Position numbers and translations under genes: made by a program
Notes under the pieces: model-generated
Database searches by the model: none
The model's input: the letters and a program-made list of their open reading frames with translations, nothing else
Told to the model about the DNA's origin: nothing
From: a virus
DNA: 20,127 nt
Reading direction: 5' to 3' (one strand)
IMG/VR virus record: IMGVR_UViG_3300032236_000752
Coordinates: 1 to 20,127 of that record
Shown here: positions 5,724 through 13,458 of the stretch, piece by piece
How the letters are laid out: each line of letters begins with the position of its first letter
Numbering within the stretch: position 1 is the stretch's first letter

Positions 5724-6470
5724 TTACCAAGTTTTTACTGTTTCTAATGATACGTTTGGACCAGCTAACTTAGGATTAAAGTTAATGCCTGTTGCCTTTT
5801 CTACATCAGCAATATTTGTTTTGTATTTTTCCAAGTCAGCAACTGGTAGTGCTGTGTTAGGGAAAATGTATGCTGAGGCCTTGTTACCTTTTACATCAAT
5901 GATAATCTTATACAAACGAGTTGGCACACCTACTTTGCCTGGACCAATTGTTTTATAACCAGCATCATAGATTGGACCTGAAGCAACGTATACTTCGTTA
6001 CCTGCGTTGACATAATCACGCACTTTAGTTTCTAATTGTTTCCAAATACCTCTGTTGTTATTGGCAACTTGTGGCACCATGTTAGAAAGCAAAAATGACT
6101 CTGACATGATGGTGTCATTGATAGTATTGTCACCTGCGGGTGCCATATGACCACGGTCATAAGTTTTACCTTCAGTAGCATAGTCTGCTAGCGTTGCTTC
6201 AAATTGTTTAGCAATCTGAGCATCTGGTCTAAAATCATCTTTACGTTTTGCTGGGCCTGAAATTGCAGCCTTAGTTACATGTTCCAACACAAAGAAAGAT
6301 GTTTTTGTTGTGTCATTATACTGAATAGCATAATTGGTACGACAGTAGTATTCATTTGTTACCTTAGATACTGGCGCACCAAATGGAACAAACTGAGAGC
6401 ATTTGTCATCAATTGGATTTGCCGAAGCAAATAACGGGAATACTAATAATGCTAATAATAACTTTTTCAT
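5724..6470 (-). CDS. secreted DNA/RNA non-specific endonuclease (NUC1 family)
   Basis: The 248-residue protein belongs to the beta-beta-alpha-metal nuclease family of Serratia nuclease. The catalytic motif DRGHMAP is at 105-111 with His108 as the probable general base. The metal-binding region is NMVPQVANNNRGIWKQLE (130-147). A signal peptide (1-17, cleavage after ASA) and an early Cys pair (24 and 43) indicate export and a disulphide. The enzyme would act in the periplasm or outside the cell, unlike the T4 host-DNA-degrading enzymes. It could degrade incoming DNA of competitors or released DNA; that role is inference. Its start overlaps the preceding nuclease gene by four bases (ATGA). Confidence 0.92.
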   Translation of the reverse strand: MKKLLLALLVFPLFASANPIDDKCSQFVPFGAPVSKVTNEYYCRTNYAIQYNDTTKTSFFVLEHVTKAAISGPAKRKDDFRPDAQIAKQFEATLADYATEGKTYDRGHMAPAGDNTINDTIMSESFLLSNMVPQVANNNRGIWKQLETKVRDYVNAGNEVYVASGPIYDAGYKTIGPGKVGVPTRLYKIIIDVKGNKASAYIFPNTALPVADLEKYKTNIADVEKATGINFNPKLAGPNVSLETVKTW

Positions 6471-7126
6471 TTATGGGTCCTTTTGTAATCTTGTACTAAA
6501 TTAACCAATGGTTCAATCCATGGTTCGGTTGGTTGAATGAACACCAATGGTTTTTCATTCTCTACGGCCATAATAGTAACCAATTGGTGTATCGGTTGTC
6601 CTATTAATTCCTCATATGCGAGAGCATAGAAACACTCTTGCATATAATAATCTTCAATCATATCAGATGTTTTAATTTTGCGTGATGTCTTAAAGTCAAT
6701 AACAGACAATACACCATCATATTCACCAATACAATCAACTCGACCAGCAACACCAAGTGTAGTGCTATAAAGACCACACTCTTGGTAGTGTATATTATTT
6801 ATACGGTTTAGTAGTGGTTTGAGTGTATTGAACATCTCCAAAGCGTCCGGGAACGCACCACGAGTGTAATGTTGTTCATTGTTCAGATACTTCTCGCAAA
6901 GCGTGTGGACGTTTGTCCCTCGGTTTGAGGACTGTTTACTGATACGATTAGCTTCTACTTCACCAACCTTATTACGCCACTCTTGTATGATGTCTTTTTT
7001 GAAATAGGAAAGCACAGTAGTGATAGAAGGCACCTTATCACCGTTAGGTAACAGGTACTTTCTACCATATTGAGTCGTTTCAGCAGTTAATTCTTCTAAA
7101 GTTTTTGGTGGGCAATAATTAAACAT
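6467..7126 (-). CDS. PD-(D/E)XK exonuclease
   Basis: The 219-residue product has the nuclease core of the RecB/MGME1-like group found in many marine T4-type phages. It shows RGTNVHTLCEKYL (69-81), Glu116, GRVD (128-131), DFKTS (144-148, catalytic Asp and Lys) and QECFYALAYE (163-172). It probably processes DNA ends in recombination or repair. I prefer the ATG at 7126, since it overlaps the methyltransferase stop by eight bases and has a purine-rich AAAGAG upstream. The ATG at 7168 would add 14 residues, overlap more and lack a ribosome binding site. The next gene follows with a four-base overlap. Confidence 0.88.
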   Translation of the reverse strand: MFNYCPPKTLEELTAETTQYGRKYLLPNGDKVPSITTVLSYFKKDIIQEWRNKVGEVEANRISKQSSNRGTNVHTLCEKYLNNEQHYTRGAFPDALEMFNTLKPLLNRINNIHYQECGLYSTTLGVAGRVDCIGEYDGVLSVIDFKTSRKIKTSDMIEDYYMQECFYALAYEELIGQPIHQLVTIMAVENEKPLVFIQPTEPWIEPLVNLVQDYKRTHK

Positions 7127-7748
7127 CAGCTCTTTCAAAGAAGATATTAGCTTCTTTTTGTTGGTCATCAGGCACTACATTGACAATCTTAAACCCATGT
7201 TTAAATAACCATTCTTCAATTTGTTGACAAGTGTTACCTGTGTCTTTATATAATTCAAAGTTCAAAGCACCTTCACAGTTGCCGGCAACCACATCTTTAA
7301 TTCTGCTACCTAAACTCTGTAGGACTTTAAGGTCGTTACCTTGAGCATCAATCCATAAGTAATCGATTACCTCAATGTTATTATTTTCCATAAAAGTGTC
7401 AAGGCGAATAGTCATTACCTTAACTTTATCTGTATAGAATAAACCTGTGTGATGTGGCCAGGCTGGACTCGCTTCACCTAGGTTCTCAGGTTGTACACCA
7501 TCTGAGAAGTCATATAGTGAAGAGCAACCCCAATTGTTACATCCTGCTACATTGAACCACTTGAAACCATTCTCAACATCGGCAGCCATTGGCACCAAAT
7601 TGAAACGGTCATTACCTTTGAATTTTCTTTGTAACTCTACAACCAACTCAGGTGTAGGTTCAAAAGCATAAACAATATTTTCTTCTTTATTTAAAAATAA
7701 CTCAGTATCGGTGCCAAGGTTAGCACCGACTTCAACGATAGTTTTCAT
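7119..7748 (-). CDS. FkbM-family methyltransferase
   Basis: This 209-residue protein is an S-adenosylmethionine-dependent methyltransferase. Motif I is VEVGANLG (5-12), the following acidic strand is FEPTP (29-33), and LDTF (116-119) with WIDAQGND (132-139) forms the FkbM signature. Members O-methylate sugars and small molecules. In phages they often sit with glycosyltransferases, as here (GT-D gene at 8777-9559). The ATG at 7748 is chosen over the GTG two codons earlier because it has AGGGAG six bases upstream and overlaps the preceding stop as TAATG. The substrate cannot be deduced. Confidence 0.88.
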   Translation of the reverse strand: MKTIVEVGANLGTDTELFLNKEENIVYAFEPTPELVVELQRKFKGNDRFNLVPMAADVENGFKWFNVAGCNNWGCSSLYDFSDGVQPENLGEASPAWPHHTGLFYTDKVKVMTIRLDTFMENNNIEVIDYLWIDAQGNDLKVLQSLGSRIKDVVAGNCEGALNFELYKDTGNTCQQIEEWLFKHGFKIVNVVPDDQQKEANIFFERADV

Positions 7749-8026
7749 TACCACTCCCTTGGTGTCTTTGTTTTATGACCACTCATTGTATTACCAGGAA
7801 TAGTTTCTTTCATACGTTGAATGACATACTTCTCAAATGTTGAGTCTGGTTTACCAATGCCAGGTACAGACATACGTGAACCATCTGACATTACTGGTAA
7901 ATTCTCTGATGAATGATATTGTTCAAGTTGAGGATTACTCTCTTTGAATTCATCCAATTTAGTGTATGACATGGTGTATTGTTTAATCTCACCTGTCACC
8001 TTATTTCTAAAATCATAGTTAGGCAT
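7748..8026 (-). CDS. conserved phage hypothetical, FmdB-like opening
   Basis: The 92-residue product starts MPNYDFRNKVTGE, resembling the opening of small FmdB-type zinc-ribbon proteins (MPxYxFxC). The cysteines that would bind zinc are absent, so any relationship is structural or degenerate. The rest is polar, with a conserved-looking SDGSRMSVPGIGKPDS segment. The ATG at 8026 is preferred because GGAG lies eight bases upstream and it overlaps the previous gene by only eight bases. The frame is open to 8065. Function unknown. Confidence 0.65.
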   Translation of the reverse strand: MPNYDFRNKVTGEIKQYTMSYTKLDEFKESNPQLEQYHSSENLPVMSDGSRMSVPGIGKPDSTFEKYVIQRMKETIPGNTMSGHKTKTPREW

Positions 8027-8495
8027 TGTACCACTCCGGTTTGTTTCGTATTTTCCAAGTTGCAAGATGCGCCTTGTTCATTATATAGTAACTCCGATAG
8101 GCGGCTACAGAATTGCCTGGTACTTTACATTCATCAGGCATGGCCTGTGGTGGTTCTGACCAAACTTCAGATGTTATCTGATTAGGTATAACACTTAAGA
8201 TTTGGCGCATTGAGTCGCACTTATGTGTTTTGCCGTAACGATAGGTATATTCATTCATCAATTCACAAAACAAAGCAAACAACCATGTATAGTTATTTTT
8301 AGATTGTCTAGCCCATATGGCAGATGGATGGTTCTTATGTGTCATCTTGTATAAGCCTTCGGGTGGATTATCATTCAACAGGTGATGTGCAGTAGATAAC
8401 AACTGCGCAGACTCCAGTATCATCTTTACGCAGTGTTTATCATTGTGCATTTCAGCGCAAGTTTTAGGGTCAGGATGTAAATAAAAAATGTTCAC
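8019..8495 (-). CDS. conserved phage hypothetical, 158 aa
   Basis: The product begins MNIFYLHPDPKTCAEMHNDK and has HCVKMILESAQLLSTAHHLL, NHPSAIWARQS, EYTYRYGK and PDECKVPG. This pattern of conserved His, Asp, Trp and Tyr residues is common in cyanophage and pelagiphage genomes and suggests an enzyme or nucleic-acid-binding fold. I know of no assigned function. The start codon is GTG (8493-8495), directly after the previous stop, with GGAA upstream. A weak promoter with an inverted repeat lies just ahead. Confidence 0.8.
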   Translation of the reverse strand: MNIFYLHPDPKTCAEMHNDKHCVKMILESAQLLSTAHHLLNDNPPEGLYKMTHKNHPSAIWARQSKNNYTWLFALFCELMNEYTYRYGKTHKCDSMRQILSVIPNQITSEVWSEPPQAMPDECKVPGNSVAAYRSYYIMNKAHLATWKIRNKPEWYNA

Positions 8496-8777
8496 TTAGA
8501 TTTTCCAATTAATGTTTAACAATTTATAAACCCATCTTAACATAAAGTTGGGTTTCTTGTCAAGCACAATTGATAATCGTTTAGTTTCCACTTCATCAGA
8601 CTTGACTGTAGTAGACCATGTTGGACTTGCACCTGAACTAAATGCAAGTGTTTGACCAACAGAACCATTCACTGTTGGAATCGACAACCCTTTAAACTTA
8701 GAACAATTCTCATAATCTAAATCTAAAGGGATTTGTTCAGTCAACGGCCAGAAGAATTTAATCTCTTGTTGATACAT
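8496..8777 (-). CDS. unknown, 93 aa
   Basis: The small protein starts MYQQEIKFFWPLTEQIPLDL, followed by a Gly/Ser/Thr-rich middle suggestive of beta strands and a C-terminal basic and hydrophobic helix (LRWVYKLLNINWKI). The opening resembles short proteins of unknown role in marine phages. It starts with a TAATG overlap to the glycosyltransferase stop, so it is translationally coupled. The 3' end carries a promoter-like sequence. Confidence 0.65.
   Translation of the reverse strand: MYQQEIKFFWPLTEQIPLDLDYENCSKFKGLSIPTVNGSVGQTLAFSSGASPTWSTTVKSDEVETKRLSIVLDKKPNFMLRWVYKLLNINWKI
8528..8563 (-). promoter_or_regulatory. candidate promoter with inverted repeat
   Basis: The minus strand has GCTTGACA (-35 at 8558-8563), an 18-base spacer and TAAGAT (8534-8539). 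The -10 match is four of six, but the -35 context is identical to stronger promoters in the window. An inverted repeat (8528-8538 with 8545-8555, eleven-base arms, one mismatch) overlaps the -10 box. Confidence 0.45.
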
Positions 8778-9559
8778 TAGTTAGGCCTATTAAATGGTCC
8801 AGACATACGACACTCGACCTTAGCATAGTGATTGTTTGGGTCTTGGTGAGGTCTGGAGATGTCCAGGACACCAGCTTTAGTATAAACATCTAGTGATGAA
8901 CCAACATCAAAGTAAATGTTGTTAGGGTTTGCCTTCCACATCTCAGAGATAAACACTTCTGACATAGGACCGGCAGCAACCATCACAAAATGGCCATTGA
9001 TTGATTTAGCAAACTCTTGCACATCTGCAACCAAACGGTCACCGTTCTGTTCAAATTCAACAATACAATTAGATGGCACAGGATGAAACTTATTAACATG
9101 GAAAGGATATTCTTTACCTTGACCTAGATGGTTAACCACCAATGATACAGTGATACCTTTTTGGTCTAGTGTTTTAATCCAATCAATGAACCAATGGTAG
9201 GCTGCATTACCAAATACAGTATTAGGTGCAACAGGTGAGTCTTTTAAATAAGGCAACAAAGCCTCATGTTCCCATTGTGCGGCACAACAACGACAAGGGA
9301 TACCAAAATGATTATCTGGTCCCTGTAAGTCTAATGAATTCTGTAAGGCATCACCTAGTTTGGTACGACCACCTTCTTTGAATACCCACTCTTGGTTCTG
9401 GTTCACCAATGATTGCTCACCGACAGGATGACCTAGAGCTACTGCTAACTCACCGTCACCCCAACGAACAAATGAGAAAGGCTTTTTAGCCTCAATCATT
9501 TGTGTATAATGGTCAAAGAATTGCTTCAATGACCAATCTTGTTGGTCTTGGTTAATCAT
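8777..9559 (-). CDS. GT-D type glycosyltransferase-like protein
   Basis: The 260-residue protein shows FSFVRWGDGEL near the N-terminus (28-38), matching the RxGDGE region with the DxE motif (35-37) of GT-D fold glycosyltransferases (DUF1792). A later segment HFVMVAAGPMSEV followed by FDVGSSLDVYT corresponds to the conserved C-terminal nucleotide-site region. A Cys-Arg-Cys-Cys cluster lies around residue 90. It could glycosylate phage DNA, a virion protein or host surface sugar. The neighbouring FkbM methyltransferase suggests sugar modification. The start overlaps the previous stop as TAATG. Confidence 0.72.
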   Translation of the reverse strand: MINQDQQDWSLKQFFDHYTQMIEAKKPFSFVRWGDGELAVALGHPVGEQSLVNQNQEWVFKEGGRTKLGDALQNSLDLQGPDNHFGIPCRCCAAQWEHEALLPYLKDSPVAPNTVFGNAAYHWFIDWIKTLDQKGITVSLVVNHLGQGKEYPFHVNKFHPVPSNCIVEFEQNGDRLVADVQEFAKSINGHFVMVAAGPMSEVFISEMWKANPNNIYFDVGSSLDVYTKAGVLDISRPHQDPNNHYAKVECRMSGPFNRPN

Positions 9560-9873
9560 TATAGCACCGGAATCTCATCGTAGTTGTTGTCTTTCAAAGC
9601 TACAGGTTCTTTATTACCTTTTTGTAACTTCTTCAGTTCAGCAACCTTCTTAGATACTTCTTCGCTTGTTACCGTTTGTAATACAAATTGTTGGAACTCT
9701 TTGAAATCATTATCTACATGAATTTCACGGAAGCCTGCTTTAGCAGTCACATCACCATCATATGCCATACGAATTGCTGAACCACCAGCTGCGAGTGGTG
9801 CAATTTCCATTACATGGTCTAGGTTAATGATTACATCACAATTTTTCTCACGAGATTTCACTTGAATTAACAT
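9559..9873 (-). CDS. unknown, 104 aa
   Basis: The N-terminal half reads as beta-strand rich (MLIQVKSREKNCDVIINLDH), then a Gly-Gly turn and AIRMAYDG. The C-terminal half is helical and Lys/Glu-rich. No family recognised. It has an excellent ribosome binding site (AAGGAG) and is followed by the glycosyltransferase with a TAATG overlap. Confidence 0.7.
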   Translation of the reverse strand: MLIQVKSREKNCDVIINLDHVMEIAPLAAGGSAIRMAYDGDVTAKAGFREIHVDNDFKEFQQFVLQTVTSEEVSKKVAELKKLQKGNKEPVALKDNNYDEIPVL

Positions 9874-9875
9874 TA

Positions 9876-10046
9876 TTACTCCTTATCATTACCACCTTTA
9901 AAAATATAATATCCATTTTTGTCAAAACTTACCTGAGCATCAATGGCCATCTTCTTATATATATCTCGCTGTTTTGGGTCGGAAATCGTACCCAAAGTGC
10001 GTTTAGCCTGCTTGTTCAGACGAAAACTTGCATCTGTTTTTTTCAT
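9876..10046 (-). CDS. small basic protein, 56 aa
   Basis: The frame runs from ATG 10046 to TAA 9876-9878. It begins MKKTDASFRLNKQAKRTLGT, a basic and probably helical region, then a KMAIDAQVSF segment and a Gly-Gly tail. The start overlaps the previous stop by four bases (ATGA). The gene is two bases from the next start. Function unknown; the positive N-terminus suggests nucleic-acid binding. Confidence 0.65.
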   Translation of the reverse strand: MKKTDASFRLNKQAKRTLGTISDPKQRDIYKKMAIDAQVSFDKNGYYIFKGGNDKE

Positions 10047-10246
10047 AGTGCTTTATCCCCTTTTAAATAGAATTTTAGTGTTTTATCTGCTAGCGTACTT
10101 GGTACATTATAAAATGGATTTTCAACTTCAAATCGTAAATTTGTATGCCCCCAAGCATTTGTTTTCACATACTCATTATACGCTTTACGGTGTATAGTAT
10201 TACTTGGATCATATGTGACAATTTGTGGTGGTTGTATTCTTGGCAT
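10043..10246 (-). CDS. unknown, 67 aa
   Basis: The product starts MPRIQPPQIVTYDPSNTIHR. The ATG at 10246 is chosen because a perfect AAGGAGG lies upstream and it overlaps the previous stop as TAATG. The longer frame to 10282 would use a poorer start. The sequence contains a polar Trp-Gly-His segment and ends in a basic helix. No family recognised. Confidence 0.7.
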   Translation of the reverse strand: MPRIQPPQIVTYDPSNTIHRKAYNEYVKTNAWGHTNLRFEVENPFYNVPSTLADKTLKFYLKGDKAL

Positions 10247-10512
10247 TATGCAGCCTCCTTCTGTGGAACAATACCGACCCATCGGCCATTAGAATCAAAT
10301 TCGGTACCATTCAATAGTTGATACCCAATCACCTTACGACCATCTTTGACAGCCTTAACTACACCACCATTTTTCTTAATGTTATAGATATATGTAGACA
10401 ATCTATAAAGAACTGGTTCAACTTTAGTACCGGCAAAGATGGTCTTAAACTGGTCAACGGTGACAACATCACCGTTTTTCAATACAGTAGCAATACGGTT
10501 ATAAACTCTCAT
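10246..10512 (-). CDS. conserved phage protein, possible winged helix, 88 aa
   Basis: The product has an ordered pattern: MRVYNRIATVL, GDVVTVDQFKTIF, VLYRLSTYIYNIKKNGG and VIGYQLLN. The spacing of a helix, a Tyr-rich helix with basic end and two strands recalls a winged-helix domain, and close relatives occur in T4-type marine phages. It lies directly downstream of the CobS-like ATPase and overlaps its stop by one base. The function is unknown; DNA binding is inference. Confidence 0.7.
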   Translation of the reverse strand: MRVYNRIATVLKNGDVVTVDQFKTIFAGTKVEPVLYRLSTYIYNIKKNGGVVKAVKDGRKVIGYQLLNGTEFDSNGRWVGIVPQKEAA

Positions 10513-11399
10513 TAGAATGGAATCTCCTCAGCAATTGTAGGTTCTTCAACTTTCAAGGCATCTTCACCTGCATCAATCTTGGTGTATAGGTCAATGAATG
10601 ATAGTTTTGTATCTTCATCAAAACGGTTCACACACAAGGTAATGGCCTGTACCTTATCACCAAAGATTGAATAAGCCTTGGCAATGTGGACTAAGCGGCG
10701 AGTAGAAATCAATTCATCAACAGCACCTTCATCATAGGTCTTACGGATAACGTCAGCCCACTTGATTAGATTGTCAACAAAGCCTTCATCTTTAATCAAT
10801 GGTGTTAAGATTTTCTTCTCAACAGTCACAGATGGAAACTCTTGTTCTACAGTAATAGGGAAACGTTCCAAGAAAGCATCATCTAAGATTTGTGATAGAT
10901 ACTTACCTTCATCTGAACCACGACCTTTGGTGTTTGCAGTAGCAACTACATTAAAACCAGGAGTTGGATAGACCACTTCACCAGATTTCTTATTGTAGTA
11001 AGGTTTACCTTCTAAGATGCCTTGTAAGCACATTAGTTTATTTGAACCACGGTCTACCTCGTCAATCAACAAGATAGCACCACGTTTCATTGCTGTGATT
11101 ACGGGACCATCACGGTTAACCACATTACCGTTAACCAAAGTAGGGCCACCAAGCAAATCACTTTCGTCAGTTTCAATAGAAATGTTGACACGAATACACT
11201 CCCTTTTAAGTTCAGCACATACTTGTTCAATCATCAATGTTTTACCATTACCAGATAGACCAGTAATGAATACAGGATAGTATTGTTTGGATTCGATAAT
11301 GTTTTTTAGATTTTTGAAGAATCCAAAAGGCACATAATCGGGATACTTTTCAGGAATTGATTCAATGTTCAAGTCCTCAACTACTGCTGTTTTTGTCAT
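10512..11399 (-). CDS. CobS/MoxR-like AAA+ ATPase
   Basis: The 295-residue protein has Walker A GLSGNGKT (47-54), a DLLGGPT segment after the second strand, Walker B AILLIDEVD (about 108-116), sensor ATANT and a finger-like FLERF. The layout matches the MoxR/CobS branch. Proteins of this kind are annotated as cobS in almost all cyanomyoviruses, though a cobalt-chelatase role in phages is unproven. A remodelling or chaperone role is as likely. The ATG at 11399 is preferred to a TTG at 11417. A consensus-like promoter lies upstream (11437-11465), and no other gene intervenes. Confidence 0.88.
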   Translation of the reverse strand: MTKTAVVEDLNIESIPEKYPDYVPFGFFKNLKNIIESKQYYPVFITGLSGNGKTLMIEQVCAELKRECIRVNISIETDESDLLGGPTLVNGNVVNRDGPVITAMKRGAILLIDEVDRGSNKLMCLQGILEGKPYYNKKSGEVVYPTPGFNVVATANTKGRGSDEGKYLSQILDDAFLERFPITVEQEFPSVTVEKKILTPLIKDEGFVDNLIKWADVIRKTYDEGAVDELISTRRLVHIAKAYSIFGDKVQAITLCVNRFDEDTKLSFIDLYTKIDAGEDALKVEEPTIAEEIPF

Positions 11400-11436
11400 A
11401 ATATATTTCTTTCTCAATTAACAAACTGTGAAGACC

Positions 11437-11465
11437 ATTCTACACATTATTACCATTTTTGTCAA
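11437..11465 (-). promoter_or_regulatory. sigma70 promoter for the CobS-like ATPase operon
   Basis: The minus strand has TTGACA (11460-11465), a 17-base spacer and TAGAAT (11437-11442), eleven of twelve consensus bases. The flanks GC before the -35 box and GG after the -10 box are shared with other promoters in the window. Confidence 0.85.
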
Positions 11466-11470
11466 GCGTT

Positions 11471-11602
11471 TTATTGTATAATTTCGGTATGTTTGTGTTT
11501 TAGACTTTTCTTGATAGCCTTGAGCCATAGTTTCTTTTGTTTTTTCTTATCGTGTCTAATACAGGCACGATACATCTTACGAACCAATTTCTTCGTTTTC
11601 AT
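11471..11602 (-). CDS. small very basic protein, 43 aa
   Basis: The product begins MKTKKLVRKMYRACIRHDKK and is almost entirely Lys/Arg with a helical pattern. The ATG at 11602 has AGGA six bases upstream; the frame is open further (to 11662) but that part is used by another gene in a different frame. Small basic proteins of this type are frequent in T4-type marine phages and may bind nucleic acid. The function is unknown. Confidence 0.6.
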   Translation of the reverse strand: MKTKKLVRKMYRACIRHDKKKQKKLWLKAIKKSLKHKHTEIIQ

Positions 11603-11708
11603 TTTCATTCCTTTTTGAATATAATTCTCTAATAATATCAATATTAGATACTTCGGATTCAATTGGCCTATATGGAATCTTTGCCAATAATTCTAATAGT
11701 TCATTCAT
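11577..11708 (-). CDS. small acidic protein, 43 aa
   Basis: The frame starts MNELLELLAKIPYRP and ends in an Asn/Glu-rich tail. The ATG at 11708 overlaps the stop of the phosphoesterase gene by four bases (ATGA), the coupling used across this region. Its 3' end overlaps the next small gene by 26 bases. No function recognised. Confidence 0.55.
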   Translation of the reverse strand: MNELLELLAKIPYRPIESEVSNIDIIRELYSKRNENENEEIGS

Positions 11709-12451
11709 ATTAGTTTTGTCCAGTATATAATTTCCCAACGCCCATCATAGTGTTCAACAAGAGCTGAGCAGGTCTCTTGCCAATCTCCATCATTCATGTA
11801 TAAGATACCATTGACATCTTTAATCTCAGGTGTATGTATATGACCACAGATTACACCATCAAAATCATGTTTAGCACAATACTCAGTAATGGTCTTTTCA
11901 TATCTAAAGATGAAGTCCATACCTTTCTTGACTTTTTGTTTGAGGTATTGTGATAGACTCCAATAACCAAACCCCATCTTATGGCGCCAGTAGTTGAAGT
12001 GTGTATTAATCCACAATGCTACATCATATGCCTTATCACCTAAGAAACCTATCCATGGTGCCAACCTCGTGATGCCATCAAACATATCACCATGAACTAT
12101 CAATAAACGTCTGCCGTCTATGTCTCGGTATTCAGTTTGATTAACTATGGATAGGTTTCCCATATTAAAAATCTGACGGACAAAAGGTCTGAGAAATTCA
12201 TCATGGTTGCCGGTGATGTATGTCACCTTGACACCATGTTTACCCATACCTAGAATCCGACGGACAACATTAGAATGGCTTTGGCGCCATTTCCATTTGT
12301 TCTGTTGAATTTTCCACCCATCAATGATGTCACCTACTAAGAATAGGTTTTCACAGGTGTTGTGCTTAAGGAAGTTGTTTAAGAGGTCAGCTTGAGAGTC
12401 TTTTGAACCCAAGTGAAAGTCTGATATGCAAATGGTTTTATATTTGTTCAT
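11705..12451 (-). CDS. LpxH-like metallophosphoesterase
   Basis: The 248-residue protein has all the blocks of the calcineurin-like fold: DFH (11-13), GDIID (40-44), GNHDE (81-85), HGD (120-122) and GHIHTPE (203-209). The order and the YITGNHDE and HGDMFD forms are closest to UDP-2,3-diacylglucosamine pyrophosphatase (LpxH, COG2908), which cleaves UDP from a lipid A precursor on the inner face of the inner membrane. Some relatives have other phosphoester substrates. A host-derived gene affecting lipopolysaccharide is plausible. Its length is normal. No strong promoter is visible in the 50 bases upstream. Confidence 0.85.
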   Translation of the reverse strand: MNKYKTICISDFHLGSKDSQADLLNNFLKHNTCENLFLVGDIIDGWKIQQNKWKWRQSHSNVVRRILGMGKHGVKVTYITGNHDEFLRPFVRQIFNMGNLSIVNQTEYRDIDGRRLLIVHGDMFDGITRLAPWIGFLGDKAYDVALWINTHFNYWRHKMGFGYWSLSQYLKQKVKKGMDFIFRYEKTITEYCAKHDFDGVICGHIHTPEIKDVNGILYMNDGDWQETCSALVEHYDGRWEIIYWTKLI

Positions 12452-12501
12452 AGAAATATTTATGGCTCAAAAGCTCGCTGTCATAAAAGGTTCATAAAGG
12501 T

Positions 12502-12726
12502 TTAATCGTAGCCTAAGGACTTTTGTCTAGTGTACCATTCAGAAAAACTATAGTCATCATCAGCCACAAACACTTCACCACTAACATCTTCCCACAAATG
12601 CTTCTGCATGAAGTCAGGTGGGTCATAGTTGTTGTGTAGTTTTTTGATGGCCAATTCCAATGAGTCAGCCTCAATCAGGTAAACATTCTCAAAAGTTGAA
12701 TGTGTTTTAATTTCATATTTTGCCAT
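12502..12726 (-). CDS. unknown, 74 aa
   Basis: The acidic, aromatic-rich product begins MAKYEIKTHSTFENVYLIEA, followed by a helix (DSLELAIKKLH). The opening resembles small beta-strand-helix domains that pack on a partner, with a C-terminal Trp-Tyr segment. The start overlaps the previous stop by one base (TAATG). No family recognised. Confidence 0.65.
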   Translation of the reverse strand: MAKYEIKTHSTFENVYLIEADSLELAIKKLHNNYDPPDFMQKHLWEDVSGEVFVADDDYSFSEWYTRQKSLGYD

Positions 12727-12893
12727 TATGGTAAGTACCTCAACGATAGAATTGATAAACTAATAGTAAGCAATATTGCACCAACAACCATTAAACCAAA
12801 CTGTACGGTGTCACGCCAATCTTTTGTATACTCCGTACCTGCATACCAAACATAACCAAGTAAAAATAATATTGCACCAATTGTAAAAATCAT
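12726..12893 (-). CDS. two-helix membrane micro-protein, 55 aa
   Basis: The product has hydrophobic segments at about 2-18 and 33-52, separated by a short charged loop (TEYTKDWRDT). It looks like a helical hairpin in the inner membrane. The start overlaps the previous stop by four bases (ATGA). Function unknown. Confidence 0.6.
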   Translation of the reverse strand: MIFTIGAILFLLGYVWYAGTEYTKDWRDTVQFGLMVVGAILLTISLSILSLRYLP

Positions 12894-13030
12894 TTAATTT
12901 TATCCTTAAAAGTACCACAACATAACATAGCAACTAAAAACCACCAAGGACTCCAATCATGCCATTGGATTAAATAAGCTGCACCTGCCAATATTATTAG
13001 ATTGTATATTGCAATCGCTACGATAATCAT
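12890..13030 (-). CDS. small membrane protein with Trp-rich loop, 46 aa
   Basis: The product has an N-terminal hydrophobic helix (MIIVAIAIYNLIILAGAAYL), a conserved-looking WHDWSPWW loop and a second hydrophobic segment ending in Cys-Cys-Gly and a basic tail. Similar tiny proteins occur in T4-type cyanophages. It overlaps the exonuclease stop and the next start by ATGA each. Confidence 0.6.
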   Translation of the reverse strand: MIIVAIAIYNLIILAGAAYLIQWHDWSPWWFLVAMLCCGTFKDKIK

Positions 13031-13458
13031 AGGTTTGATGCCTGTTTCTTTAACCATGCACCTTTGATAGCAATAGCATCCTCTAAGGCATTATGTGGAA
13101 GTGCCGATGTGTGCTCAGGCAATCTACGAGCAATTTCCATTGTAAACGTAGATGGCATATTCAACATTTCACCTGGTCTAATGTGTAAGACCTCACAAAA
13201 GTATTTGATGTCATCGGGCCAATCTGCAATGATGTGTAGGCTATCATACTTCTTAATGTAATTATAGAACTTATATTCAAACATCTCTTTTGAAATTGGT
13301 TCTTTCAATAGAATAGGCACCACATTATCTTTCACCCATTGACTAGGTTCTGGATACTCAATCACCTCATAGAAGTATTCATTGTTCTCATCAATCAAGG
13401 CCATTGATATTAATGAGCCGTGAAATTCCGTAAATTCTGTATCAATCCAAATGTTCAT
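13027..13458 (-). CDS. DEDDh 3'-5' exonuclease, Rv2179c-like
   Basis: The 143-residue protein has the exonuclease motifs DTEF (Asp6, Glu8), a middle Asp in ADWPDD (79-83) and the terminal HNALEDA (His122, Asp127). The compact size fits the Rv2179c-like exoribonuclease group better than polymerase proofreading domains. It probably trims RNA or single-stranded DNA 3' ends. The start overlaps the previous stop by four bases and its own stop overlaps the next start likewise. Confidence 0.85.
   Translation of the reverse strand: MNIWIDTEFTEFHGSLISMALIDENNEYFYEVIEYPEPSQWVKDNVVPILLKEPISKEMFEYKFYNYIKKYDSLHIIADWPDDIKYFCEVLHIRPGEMLNMPSTFTMEIARRLPEHTSALPHNALEDAIAIKGAWLKKQASNL

Noticed and set aside
7224-7254. 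Plus-strand promoter TTGACA-TATAAT antisense to the methyltransferase
   Set aside because: The spacer is 19 bases, it lies inside a coding region and no plus-strand gene follows.
7748-8026. Confident FmdB zinc-ribbon assignment
   Set aside because: Only the opening matches; all zinc-binding cysteines are missing.
12457-12464. T4 late promoter CATAAATA ahead of the LpxH-like gene
   Set aside because: Transcription would start about at the ATG, leaving no leader or ribosome binding site.
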